Positions 1 through 5,509 of a DNA stretch of 5,509 nucleotides are shown here, one piece after another. The notes under the pieces are model-generated. The model was not told the origin of the DNA, did not search any database, and saw nothing but the letters and a program-made list of their open reading frames with translations. Each line of letters begins with the position of its first letter. Within the stretch, counting starts at the first letter, position 1. The stretch covers positions 1 through 5,509 of the forward strand of contig JAQTOL010000057.1 of NCBI GenBank assembly GCA_028748945.1, written 5' to 3'. This DNA is from Paludibacter sp. (GTDB lineage: Bacteria > Bacteroidota > Bacteroidia > Bacteroidales > Paludibacteraceae). The translations under genes were made by a program, and so were the position numbers.

Positions 1-7
1 GTGGAAA

Positions 8-1051
8 CTATGAGTAAAGCGCCATATTAGCCATCACCCGTGGTCCATCTAAAAAACCGGTTTGAGCAGCAACAAATAGTAGAGTTGCCTCCGAAATAAG
101 CGTTACATAAAGGAAGGTTTGACCAAAAATCGGATTCCAGTTAGCAATAGCAGTACCAATCAAAACTGCATTCATTGTTTTTCCGGGTTGCATATGAACT
201 CCGAAAAGAAAATATGAAATTATCAATCCAAGAACAGCTGCAGATAACGAAATCGCCAACAAACGCATAGTTTTGATAGCAGTTTTAACACGTGGTTCGC
301 GTAAGTTGGGTATTCCGTTACTAACCGCTTCGATACCGGTATATGTTCCGGCCCCCATACTGTAGGCTTTCATAATCAGGAAAATAGTTCCATAAATTCC
401 TAATTGATGAACGGTACTTCCAAACTCTGTTCCGGTTTGAATTACTACTGATTTTATTTGGGGTACATGTGTTGTAAATGCGTAAACAATCAAAAAAATA
501 TGCGAAATAATGAATGTTACAAAAATTGGAGTCAATGCTGTTACCGATTCTTTTACACCTCTCAGGTTTAATATTGTAAGCACAATTAAAACAGAAAGCG
601 CAAATGCTATTTTATAATCGTGAAACTGAATAGGCAGAAAACTAAAAATAGCATCGGCACCACTCGAAACGGAAATTGATATTGTCAATACATAGTCGAT
701 AAGTAATGCACTTCCCGAAATCATACCCACATTTGGTGAGATTAATCGGGTTGCAACCAGATATCCTCCACCTCCGTGAGGAAATAATTTGATAATCTGG
801 GAGTAACTGGTACTGATAATAAATATCGTTATCATGGTTATCAACCCAACAATAATTGACAAGTTAACATGAACTCCCAGCGTCTTGTATATTTCTTCCG
901 GTCCATAACAGGAAGATGACAAAGCATCTGAACCAAGACCAACCCATGCCAGAAAAACTACCAGCGAAATTTGTCGAAACGTGCTGCTATCCGACAAATC
1001 CCGAGGATTTCCAATCACGGTTTTTTTTACTTTTCCAATAACATCAGTCAT
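8..1051 (-). CDS. APC-superfamily permease, KimA/YdaO-like, apparently truncated after about 347 residues
   Basis: This is an inner-membrane transporter of the amino acid-polyamine-organocation superfamily. Its sequence most resembles the KimA/YdaO branch, whose Bacillus member is a proton-coupled potassium importer; the substrate here is inferred. Counting from the ATG at 1051, visible blocks are SDALSSSCYGPEEIY (41-55), HGGGGYLVA (92-100), SGSALLIDYVLTIS (112-125), LNLRGVKES (161-169), AYSMGAGTYTGIEAVSNG (229-246) and GFLDGPRVMANMA (332-344). By eye there are about eight hydrophobic segments. The family usually has about 12 and often 600 or more residues. The protein stops at TAG (8-10), right after the DGPRVMANMA block and where relatives have Trp; the next codons on the minus strand still read Phe-Pro. 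This suggests a nonsense mutation or a sequence error near the edge. An upstream in-frame ATG at 1102 is rejected because the promoter lies inside that extension. Family call is fairly sure, substrate is not. Confidence 0.8.
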   Translation of the reverse strand: MTDVIGKVKKTVIGNPRDLSDSSTFRQISLVVFLAWVGLGSDALSSSCYGPEEIYKTLGVHVNLSIIVGLITMITIFIISTSYSQIIKLFPHGGGGYLVATRLISPNVGMISGSALLIDYVLTISISVSSGADAIFSFLPIQFHDYKIAFALSVLIVLTILNLRGVKESVTALTPIFVTFIISHIFLIVYAFTTHVPQIKSVVIQTGTEFGSTVHQLGIYGTIFLIMKAYSMGAGTYTGIEAVSNGIPNLREPRVKTAIKTMRLLAISLSAAVLGLIISYFLFGVHMQPGKTMNAVLIGTAIANWNPIFGQTFLYVTLISEATLLFVAAQTGFLDGPRVMANMALYS

Positions 1052-1088
1052 AATTTTCCGCTTAAAATTGAACGTAAATATATCGCTG

Positions 1089-1096
1089 CAAAGTTC
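1089..1096 (-). promoter_or_regulatory. Putative -7 box of the permease promoter
   Basis: On the minus strand this reads GAACTTTG, matching five of the six fixed bases of the Bacteroidota -7 consensus TAnnTTTG. Transcription would begin near 1083, giving a leader of about 32 bases to the ATG at 1051. The -33 region about 20 bases upstream (near 1117-1121) has no clean TTG, so this is a moderate match. A promoter here supports the start at 1051 rather than 1102. Confidence 0.45.
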
Positions 1097-1118
1097 CGCC
1101 ATATTTTATAAATCTGAC

Positions 1119-1160
1119 ATAAAGATGTTTTGGACTTGTATAAAGATTTTATAAAGATTT
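1119..1160. repeat. Three ATAAAGAT boxes, including an 11-bp tandem repeat
   Basis: ATAAAGAT occurs at 1119-1126, 1140-1147 and 1151-1158. The last two lie inside an exact, directly adjacent duplication of TATAAAGATTT (1139-1149 and 1150-1160). Start-to-start spacings are 21 and 11 bases, close to two and one helical turns, so all copies face the same side of the DNA. They sit at and upstream of the expected -33 region of the permease promoter, where an operator could be. No regulator is identified, and chance in AT-rich DNA is possible. Confidence 0.5.
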
Positions 1161-1301
1161 GTGTTGTAAAACATATTTTCGAATTAAAATTTCTGTGAAA
1201 TGTGCACTTTCCTTGTGTTTTCGATCAAAAAAAGCTCAAACATTTCATACATTGTTAAGTTATAAATCCCGATTTTCTTTTTAAGCTCAGCTATTTTTTA
1301 G

Positions 1302-1309
1302 TAATTTTG
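1302..1309 (+). promoter_or_regulatory. Putative -7 box of the queA promoter
   Basis: TAATTTTG matches the Bacteroidota -7 consensus TAnnTTTG at every fixed base. The -33 position near 1281-1283 reads TTA rather than TTG. Transcription would begin near 1314-1316, only about 11 bases before the TTG at 1326 and about 23 before the GTG at 1338. Confidence 0.6.
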
Positions 1310-1325
1310 CATTCCTTTTAAAACA

Positions 1326-2558
1326 TTGAATTCCAAGGTGAATAAAACAGACAAAAACATACCCGTTTACATAGACGAATACGATTATTCGTTGCCCGAC
1401 GAACGAATTGCCAAGTTTCCATTGCCACGACGTGACGCATCCAAGTTGTTGTTGTATAAAAATAAGAGTATTTCCGAAAGTACTTTCTCGCGAATTGCTG
1501 ACTTTCTTCCCGAAAACAGTTTGTTGGTTTACAACAATACCCGGGTAATTCAGGCCAGATTAGTATTTTTCAAAGAAACCGGTGCACGCATTGAAGTGTT
1601 TTGCCTGGAACCACTTAAGCCTTCCGACTATGCACTTTCATTGGGAGCTACTAGTCAGTGTGATTGGAAATGTATGGTGGGAAATCTGAAAAAGTGGAAA
1701 GAAGGCATCTTAAGTAAGTTAGTGGAAATTGATGGAAAGACTTTTAGTCTTAACGCTCAATTTATGGCTTCGGAAGGTAATACCCACAGCATTCATTTCT
1801 CATGGGACAATCACGATATTCATTTTGCAGAAATTCTGGAAAAAGCCGGTGAATTGCCGATTCCACCCTACCTTAACAGGAAAACGGAAGAAAGTGACCT
1901 GATAACTTATCAAACGGTTTATTCCAAAATTAAAGGATCGGTAGCCGCACCAACAGCCGGTTTACATTTTACATCAGAAGTGTTTGAAAGTCTGAAAACA
2001 AAAAATATTGAAACCGAGGAACTGACATTACACGTAGGAGCGGGCACTTTTCAACCTGTAAAAACCGAGACTGTGAATGAACATCACATGCACACCGAAG
2101 TGATTTCTGTTCAAAAAGATACCATAGAACATTTGCTTCAAAAAACAGGGAATGTTATAGCTGTGGGAACAACATCGGTTAGAACGCTGGAAAGTCTTTA
2201 TTATATAGGGTTGAAATTACGGATGAACCCTGACAATACCGATTTCCATATTCCACAATGGATGCCTTATGAAATACAAGATGAAATTTCAACTGACGAA
2301 GCATTACAAAGCATTCTCGATTATCTGAACAATAACAACCTGAAGTATCTTCATGCCGATACACAAATCATGATTAAACCCGGATATCGGTTTCGTTTAG
2401 TGAATGGTATGATTACGAACTTCCATCAACCGAAAAGTACCTTGCTCCTACTCGTTTCGGCCTTTGTAGATGGACAATGGAAAGAAATTTATGACTACGC
2501 ATTATCAAACGATTTCCGGTTTTTGAGTTATGGTGACAGCTCGTTGTTGTTAACATAA
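1326..2558 (+). CDS. queA: S-adenosylmethionine:tRNA ribosyltransferase-isomerase (QueA), long Bacteroidota form
   Basis: QueA transfers and isomerises the ribosyl group of S-adenosylmethionine onto 7-aminomethyl-7-deazaguanine in tRNA, giving epoxyqueuosine at wobble position 34 of GUN-anticodon tRNAs; it is cytosolic. Conserved blocks (residues from the TTG at 1326) are LPDERIAKFP (23-32), VYNNTRVIQARL (68-79), YQTVYSKIKGSVAAPTAGLHFT (195-216), LHVGAGTFQPVK (235-246), HHMHTE (253-258), VIAVGTTSVRTLES (277-290), ITNFHQPKSTLLLLVSAF (363-380) and FRFLSYGD (397-404). At 410 residues it exceeds the usual 340-360. The extra length includes about 45 residues between TLES (290) and ADTQI (344). No ATG precedes the conserved N-terminus. 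TTG 1326 and GTG 1338 are the in-frame choices, and GTG gives a more normal leader. The gene looks intact. Many Bacteroidota carry a second, shorter QueA, so this copy's exact role is less sure than its family. Confidence 0.93.
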   Translation: MNSKVNKTDKNIPVYIDEYDYSLPDERIAKFPLPRRDASKLLLYKNKSISESTFSRIADFLPENSLLVYNNTRVIQARLVFFKETGARIEVFCLEPLKPSDYALSLGATSQCDWKCMVGNLKKWKEGILSKLVEIDGKTFSLNAQFMASEGNTHSIHFSWDNHDIHFAEILEKAGELPIPPYLNRKTEESDLITYQTVYSKIKGSVAAPTAGLHFTSEVFESLKTKNIETEELTLHVGAGTFQPVKTETVNEHHMHTEVISVQKDTIEHLLQKTGNVIAVGTTSVRTLESLYYIGLKLRMNPDNTDFHIPQWMPYEIQDEISTDEALQSILDYLNNNNLKYLHADTQIMIKPGYRFRLVNGMITNFHQPKSTLLLLVSAFVDGQWKEIYDYALSNDFRFLSYGDSSLLLT

Positions 2559-2573
2559 AATAATCCATTTCAG

Positions 2574-2604
2574 TTGTGCAGCACTCTCATTTTTCGTACT
2601 TTTG
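2574..2604 (+). promoter_or_regulatory. guaA promoter, near-ideal Bacteroidota -33/-7 pair
   Basis: TTG at 2574-2576 is followed by exactly 20 bases and then TACTTTTG at 2597-2604. This matches the Bacteroidota housekeeping pattern TTG-N19-21-TAnnTTTG at every fixed base. Transcription should start around 2609-2611, leaving a leader of about 27 bases before the ATG at 2637. The TTG that could be taken as an upstream in-frame start codon is therefore better read as the -33 element. Confidence 0.85.
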
Positions 2605-2636
2605 CGCAACTTTTTATTTTTCAACGAATTCAACTT

Positions 2637-4154
2637 ATGGAAAAAATAATTATACTTGATTTTGGTTCCCAAACCACCCAACTCATTGGACGCCGCTTGC
2701 GCGAACTGAATGAATATTGCGAAATCTTACCTTACAATAAATTTCCTGAACAAACAGACAATATAAAAGGTGTTATACTTTCCGGAAGCCCTTATTCTGT
2801 GTATGATCCCACTGCTTTTAAAACCGATTTAAGTGTCATTCGTGCTAAATTTCCGATATTGGGAATCTGTTATGGCGCTCAACTGATGACGTATGAAGCA
2901 GGCGGTAAAGTTGAGCAGGCCGGCTCCCGTGAATATGGTCGTGCCAATTTATCATTTATTGATCGGAAAGATGAATTATTGAAGGATATTCAGGATGGTT
3001 CACAAATTTGGATGTCGCATGGTGACAGCATAACGAAAATACCGGATGGATTTAATAAGGTAGCCAGTACCAGCGATGTGGAATTAGCTGCATTTAAAAT
3101 TGAAGGTGAAAAAACCTGGGGCGTTCAATTTCATCCGGAAGTTTTTCATACACTTGATGGAACATTAATTCTCGAAAACTTTTTAAATATCTGCGGATGT
3201 AAACGTGACTGGTCACCTGCATCCTTTGTAGAATCTACCGTTGCTGGATTGAAAAAACAACTTGGAAACGACAAAGTGGTACTGGGACTTTCCGGTGGAG
3301 TCGATTCATCGGTTGCAGCCGTATTACTAAACAAAGCCATTGGAAAAAATCTGACCTGCATTTTTGTTGACCACGGTTTGTTACGCAAAAATGAGTTTGA
3401 AAACGTGATGAAAGATTATGAACATCTGGGATTAAACGTCATTGGCGTCAATGTAAAAGAACGCTTCTATAAAGCCCTTGCAGGCGTTTCCGATCCAGAA
3501 CAAAAACGGAAAATCATTGGCTCGGGCTTTATTGACATTTTCGACGAAGAAGCGCACAAAATAAAAGATGTAAAATGGTTGGCACAGGGCACCATTTATC
3601 CTGATATTATCGAATCACTATCCATTACCGGAACAGTTATCAAATCGCATCACAATGTGGGTGGTCTCCCCGAAAAAATGCATCTGAAACTATGTGAACC
3701 CTTACGTTTACTTTTCAAAGACGAAGTGCGCCGAGTGGGAACAGAACTGGGCATGATGCATCATTTGATTAAACGCCAACCTTTCCCGGGGCCCGGTCTG
3801 GCGGTACGTATTTTGGGTGATGTTACAGCGGAGAAAGTGCGCATATTGCAGGAAGCCGATGATATTTTTATAACAGGATTACGCGAATGGAATTTATATG
3901 ATAAAGTCTGGCAGGCAGGTGTCATTTTATTACCTGTTCAGTCTGTCGGCGTGATGGGTGATGAAAGGACTTATGAAAATGCAGTTGCCTTACGCGCCGT
4001 AACCTCCACCGATGCCATGACTGCCGATTGGGCTCAATTGCCTTACGACTTTCTGGCAAAAATGTCTAATGAGATTATTAACAAGGTAAAAGGAGTAAAC
4101 CGGGTGGTGTACGATATCAGTTCCAAGCCGCCGGCTACCATTGAATGGGAATAA
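2637..4154 (+). CDS. guaA: GMP synthase (glutamine-hydrolysing)
   Basis: GuaA converts XMP to GMP using ATP and ammonia released from glutamine, the last step of de novo guanine nucleotide synthesis in the cytosol. The 505-residue protein is full length. A class I glutamine amidotransferase domain spans about residues 3-185, with nucleophile Cys78 in GICYG and His166/Glu168 in FHPEV. The ATP pyrophosphatase domain follows, with P-loop SGGVDSS (219-225), FVDHGLLR (243-250), GTIYPD (318-323) and [10 protein letters not shown] (337-346). The C-terminal dimerisation domain includes [12 protein letters not shown] (380-391) and ends in [10 protein letters not shown]. No key residue is missing. The ATG at 2637 is chosen because the protein begins with the usual [12 protein letters not shown]; the open frame runs upstream to 2574, but that part holds the promoter. 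No Shine-Dalgarno is visible, as is normal in this phylum. It starts 78 bases after queA but has its own promoter. Confidence 0.98.
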   Translation: MEKIIILDFGSQTTQLIGRRLRELNEYCEILPYNKFPEQTDNIKGVILSGSPYSVYDPTAFKTDLSVIRAKFPILGICYGAQLMTYEAGGKVEQAGSREYGRANLSFIDRKDELLKDIQDGSQIWMSHGDSITKIPDGFNKVASTSDVELAAFKIEGEKTWGVQFHPEVFHTLDGTLILENFLNICGCKRDWSPASFVESTVAGLKKQLGNDKVVLGLSGGVDSSVAAVLLNKAIGKNLTCIFVDHGLLRKNEFENVMKDYEHLGLNVIGVNVKERFYKALAGVSDPEQKRKIIGSGFIDIFDEEAHKIKDVKWLAQGTIYPDIIESLSITGTVIKSHHNVGGLPEKMHLKLCEPLRLLFKDEVRRVGTELGMMHHLIKRQPFPGPGLAVRILGDVTAEKVRILQEADDIFITGLREWNLYDKVWQAGVILLPVQSVGVMGDERTYENAVALRAVTSTDAMTADWAQLPYDFLAKMSNEIINKVKGVNRVVYDISSKPPATIEWE

Positions 4155-4182
4155 AAACTTCGTGTTATTTGCCTTCGGCGAT

Positions 4183-4239
4183 ATTTACTCCCTCCGGTCG
4201 TGATATTATTCGTAATCCCGATAGTTATCGGGAGTAAAT
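4183..4239. repeat. Nested inverted repeat between guaA and tatD
   Basis: ATTTACTCCC (4183-4192) and GGGAGTAAAT (4230-4239) form a perfect 10-bp inverted repeat around 37 bases. Inside it, CCCGATA-GT-TATCGGG (4217-4232) is a perfect 7-bp palindrome that shares GGG 4230-4232 with the outer right arm, so the two stems exclude each other. A small GCC-TTC-GGC hairpin sits just upstream (4171-4179). No T-run follows, so it is not a classical terminator. It resembles a dispersed REP-like intergenic repeat, and could also stabilise the guaA 3' end or limit read-through into tatD. The repeats are certain, the role is inferred. Confidence 0.7.
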
Positions 4240-4256
4240 GATTAAATTGTAAATTT

Positions 4257-5021
4257 TTGATAGATACTCACTCACATATTTATTCCGAAGAATTCGATGC
4301 TGATCGCAATGAAGCAATTCAACGTGCAAAGAATGTTGGTGTACAACACATTATACTTCCTAATATCGACAGTGAATCCTTGCCACGTATGCTTGCGCTG
4401 GAATCGGAGTATCCCGGATATTGCCATGCTGCTATTGGTCTTCATCCCACGAGTGTTAACGAGAATTACCAGTCGGAACTTAATCTGGTTAAATCGGAAC
4501 TCGAAAGAAGGAAATGGATTGCTATCGGCGAAATTGGCATCGATTTATATTGGGATAAAAGTTTTTATGCCGAGCAACTTAAGGTATTTCAACAACAGGT
4601 TGAATGGGCTTTGACTTATAAGTTACCCTTGATTATTCATGTCAGGGATTCGTTTAGGGAAACAATGGACGCACTTGCTCCTTTTAAAAACTCGGGATTA
4701 ACAGGTGTTTTCCACAGTTTCGCCGGTTCCATTGAAGAAGCCCGGGAGATAATTAATATTGGCAGATTTTTTTTGGGAATAAATGGCATTGTCACATTTA
4801 AAAACTCTGGATTAGCAGCTGTTGTTGAGCAAATCGACCTTAAACATATTCTGCTTGAAACCGACTCACCTTACCTTACTCCTGCCCCGTACCGTGGCAA
4901 ACGAAACGAAAGTGCTTATACTCTACTTGTAGCCAAGAAACTGGCTGAAGTAAATAAGTGTTCTTTGCAACAAATCGATGAACAAACAACCCACAACGCG
5001 AAATCACTGTTTACAATCTGA
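4257..5021 (+). CDS. tatD: TatD-family metal-dependent hydrolase (DNase/deacylase type)
   Basis: This is a cytosolic TIM-barrel enzyme of the amidohydrolase superfamily, TatD group; members are linked to 3'-5' DNase and D-aminoacyl-tRNA deacylase activities, and this one's substrate is not determinable here. Its 254 residues match the usual length of about 255-265. Metal-binding residues are all visible: His5 and His7 in DTHSH, Glu92 in GEIGID, His128 in IIHVRD, His153 in FHSFAG, and Asp203 in ETDSPYLTP. The RG of PYRGKRNE (211-218), typical of the family, is present. The start is TTG at 4257: the family begins M(L)IDTHSH, and an in-frame TGA at 4239-4241 with no other usual initiator after it excludes alternatives. 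It lies 102 bases after guaA, past an inverted repeat. No good promoter is seen close upstream, so read-through from guaA is likely. The gene appears intact. Confidence 0.93.
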   Translation: MIDTHSHIYSEEFDADRNEAIQRAKNVGVQHIILPNIDSESLPRMLALESEYPGYCHAAIGLHPTSVNENYQSELNLVKSELERRKWIAIGEIGIDLYWDKSFYAEQLKVFQQQVEWALTYKLPLIIHVRDSFRETMDALAPFKNSGLTGVFHSFAGSIEEAREIINIGRFFLGINGIVTFKNSGLAAVVEQIDLKHILLETDSPYLTPAPYRGKRNESAYTLLVAKKLAEVNKCSLQQIDEQTTHNAKSLFTI

Positions 5022-5052
5022 TTTTTCATTTTATTATCTCGTTTTTTTTTTA

Positions 5053-5060
5053 TACTTTTG
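5053..5060 (+). promoter_or_regulatory. -7 box of the tRNA-Ser promoter
   Basis: TACTTTTG matches the Bacteroidota TAnnTTTG box at every fixed base and is identical to the guaA -7 box. It is preceded by a run of ten T (5042-5051). No clean TTG is found at the -33 spacing. Transcription would begin about 5065-5067, giving a short leader of about 13 bases before the tRNA. Confidence 0.65.
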
Positions 5061-5078
5061 CAGTTCCAAAAATAAAAC

Positions 5079-5166
5079 GGAGAGGTGCTCGAGTGGTTGA
5101 AGAGGTACGCTTGGAAAGCGTATGTACTCCTAAAGGGTACCGGGGGTTCGAATCCCTTCCTCTCCG
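5079..5166 (+). tRNA. tRNA-Ser (anticodon GGA)
   Basis: The 88-base gene folds as a class II tRNA. The acceptor stem GGAGAGG (5079-5085) pairs with CCTCTCC (5159-5165), and the discriminator is G5166, as expected for serine. The anticodon stem TACGC/GCGTA (5106-5110, 5118-5122) closes the loop TTGGAAA with anticodon GGA at 5113-5115, reading UCC and UCU. A long variable arm (about 5123-5141, GTACTCC against GGGTAC) marks it as a serine-type tRNA. The T loop is TTCGAAT (5147-5153), and two of the five T-stem pairs are G-U. CCA is not encoded, so it must be added after transcription. Short open frames across this gene are not real. Confidence 0.97.
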
Positions 5167-5202
5167 CAAAAAGGATAAGTCAAAAAACGACATCCAGAAG
5201 CC

Positions 5203-5237
5203 AAACCCTACAAAATATCAATTTTGTAGGGTTTTTT
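5203..5237 (+). terminator. Intrinsic terminator after tRNA-Ser
   Basis: AAACCCTACAAAAT (5203-5216) and ATTTTGTAGGGTTT (5221-5234) form a perfect 14-bp stem with the 4-base loop ATCA. Ts continue to 5237, giving a six-T tail from 5232. It lies 36 bases after the tRNA end and should stop its transcript. The upstream A-run is only three bases, so strong activity on the other strand is less likely. Confidence 0.92.
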
Positions 5238-5460
5238 CATATCCCAATCTGCTCACATTTACTTCTTGCTACAGGCTTCAATGTAACACATAGTTTTATA
5301 TGGAACTGACATGTATTTACTTACAAATCCGGACTTCTACATTTATCCAATTCTGTTGTATCTGCTCTTCATACTTTTTGCCCACGCCAAAAATATCATT
5401 TTTTAAACTAATATAATCGAAATTTTCAGTGTTTAAAAGGTCTTTTTACAATCCATTTTA

Positions 5461-5492
5461 TTGTGAACCCAAAATTAACCTTCTAATATTTG
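5461..5492 (+). promoter_or_regulatory. Possible promoter reading out of the right edge
   Basis: TTG at 5461-5463 is followed by 21 bases and AATATTTG (5485-5492), five of six fixed bases of the Bacteroidota -7 box at an acceptable spacing. Transcription would start near 5497 toward sequence beyond the window. In such AT-rich DNA a chance match is quite possible. Confidence 0.3.
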
Positions 5493-5499
5493 GTAATGT

Positions 5500-5507
5500 C
5501 AAAAATA
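5500..5507 (-). promoter_or_regulatory. Possible minus-strand -7 box at the right edge
   Basis: The minus strand reads TATTTTTG, an exact TAnnTTTG match. Its -33 region would lie outside the window, and the only ATG frame soon after it (5456 leftward) has seven codons, so nothing credible is driven by it here. Confidence 0.2.
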
Positions 5508-5509
5508 TA

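Larger units (their letters stand above)
5238..5509. other. AT-rich intergenic stretch without a supported gene
   Basis: No reading frame with a credible start or recognisable product is seen on either strand. On the minus strand, 5445 to 5320 is open for 42 codons before a TAA (5319-5317). The translation looks protein-like (for example DIFGVGKKYEEQIQQNW) but has no ATG, GTG or TTG at its front and is closed upstream by TAA. It may be a decayed gene end or chance. Promoter-like boxes occur near the right edge. Confidence 0.5.

Noticed and set aside
1052..1102. N-terminal extension of the permease from an ATG at 1102
   Set aside because: The likely -7 box lies at 1096-1089 inside it, and the family-like sequence begins after the ATG at 1051.
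1052..1325. Riboswitch in front of the permease (as for some ydaO/kimA genes)
   Set aside because: The inferred leader is only about 32 bases and shows no extended conserved structure.
2179..2364. Minus-strand open frame inside queA
   Set aside because: It lies wholly within conserved queA coding sequence and has no recognisable content or start signals.
2574..2636. N-terminal extension of GuaA from a TTG at 2574
   Set aside because: That TTG is the -33 element of a near-ideal promoter, and GuaA normally starts at [12 protein letters not shown].
3146..3388. Minus-strand open frame inside guaA
   Set aside because: It is a shadow of the conserved GuaA domains, including the P-loop region.
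4297..4614. Second plus-strand frame inside tatD
   Set aside because: It overlaps the well-conserved TatD frame, and its translation resembles no protein I recognise.
5001..5030. Possible terminator at the end of tatD (AAATCA/TGATTT followed by Ts)
   Set aside because: The stem is only six mostly A-T pairs with a 12-base loop and overlaps the tatD stop; too weak to call.
5085..5309. Short plus-strand frames across the tRNA gene
   Set aside because: They run through the folded tRNA-Ser and its terminator, so they are not coding.
1..5509. CRISPR array, insertion sequence, phage or defence genes
   Set aside because: No regularly spaced repeats, transposase, integrase or defence motifs are seen; genes are housekeeping types.

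Overview
The window reads as ordinary chromosomal housekeeping DNA from a member of the Bacteroidota, probably Bacteroidales or a close relative. The evidence is the promoter style: four gene starts are preceded by an exact or near match to the Bacteroidota -7 box TAnnTTTG. It also includes the absence of Shine-Dalgarno sequences, AT-rich leaders, a tRNA without an encoded CCA end, and the long form of QueA typical of this phylum. The genus cannot be named from the sequence alone.

Layout, left to right. A minus-strand gene (8-1051) encodes the N-terminal half of an APC-superfamily permease resembling KimA/YdaO potassium importers. It ends at a TAG where relatives appear to have a conserved Trp, so it looks truncated. 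A divergent intergenic region (1052-1325) holds a promoter for each side and three copies of the box ATAAAGAT. On the plus strand follow queA (tRNA queuosine synthesis), guaA (GMP synthetase, with its own near-ideal promoter starting 16 bases after queA), a 102-base spacer with a nested inverted repeat, and a TatD-family metal-dependent hydrolase. Then come tRNA-Ser(GGA), a strong intrinsic terminator, and about 270 bases with no supported gene up to the right edge.

The genes share no pathway beyond general housekeeping. queA modifies the wobble base of GUN-anticodon tRNAs, guaA makes GMP, and the TatD hydrolase is a nuclease/deacylase-type enzyme. guaA and the tRNA gene each have their own promoter. 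The TatD gene has no convincing promoter and probably depends on read-through from guaA across the inverted repeat.

I found no convincing new biological system. The points most worth checking are the apparent nonsense codon in the permease, the nested inverted repeat between guaA and tatD, and the three helically spaced boxes between the divergent promoters.
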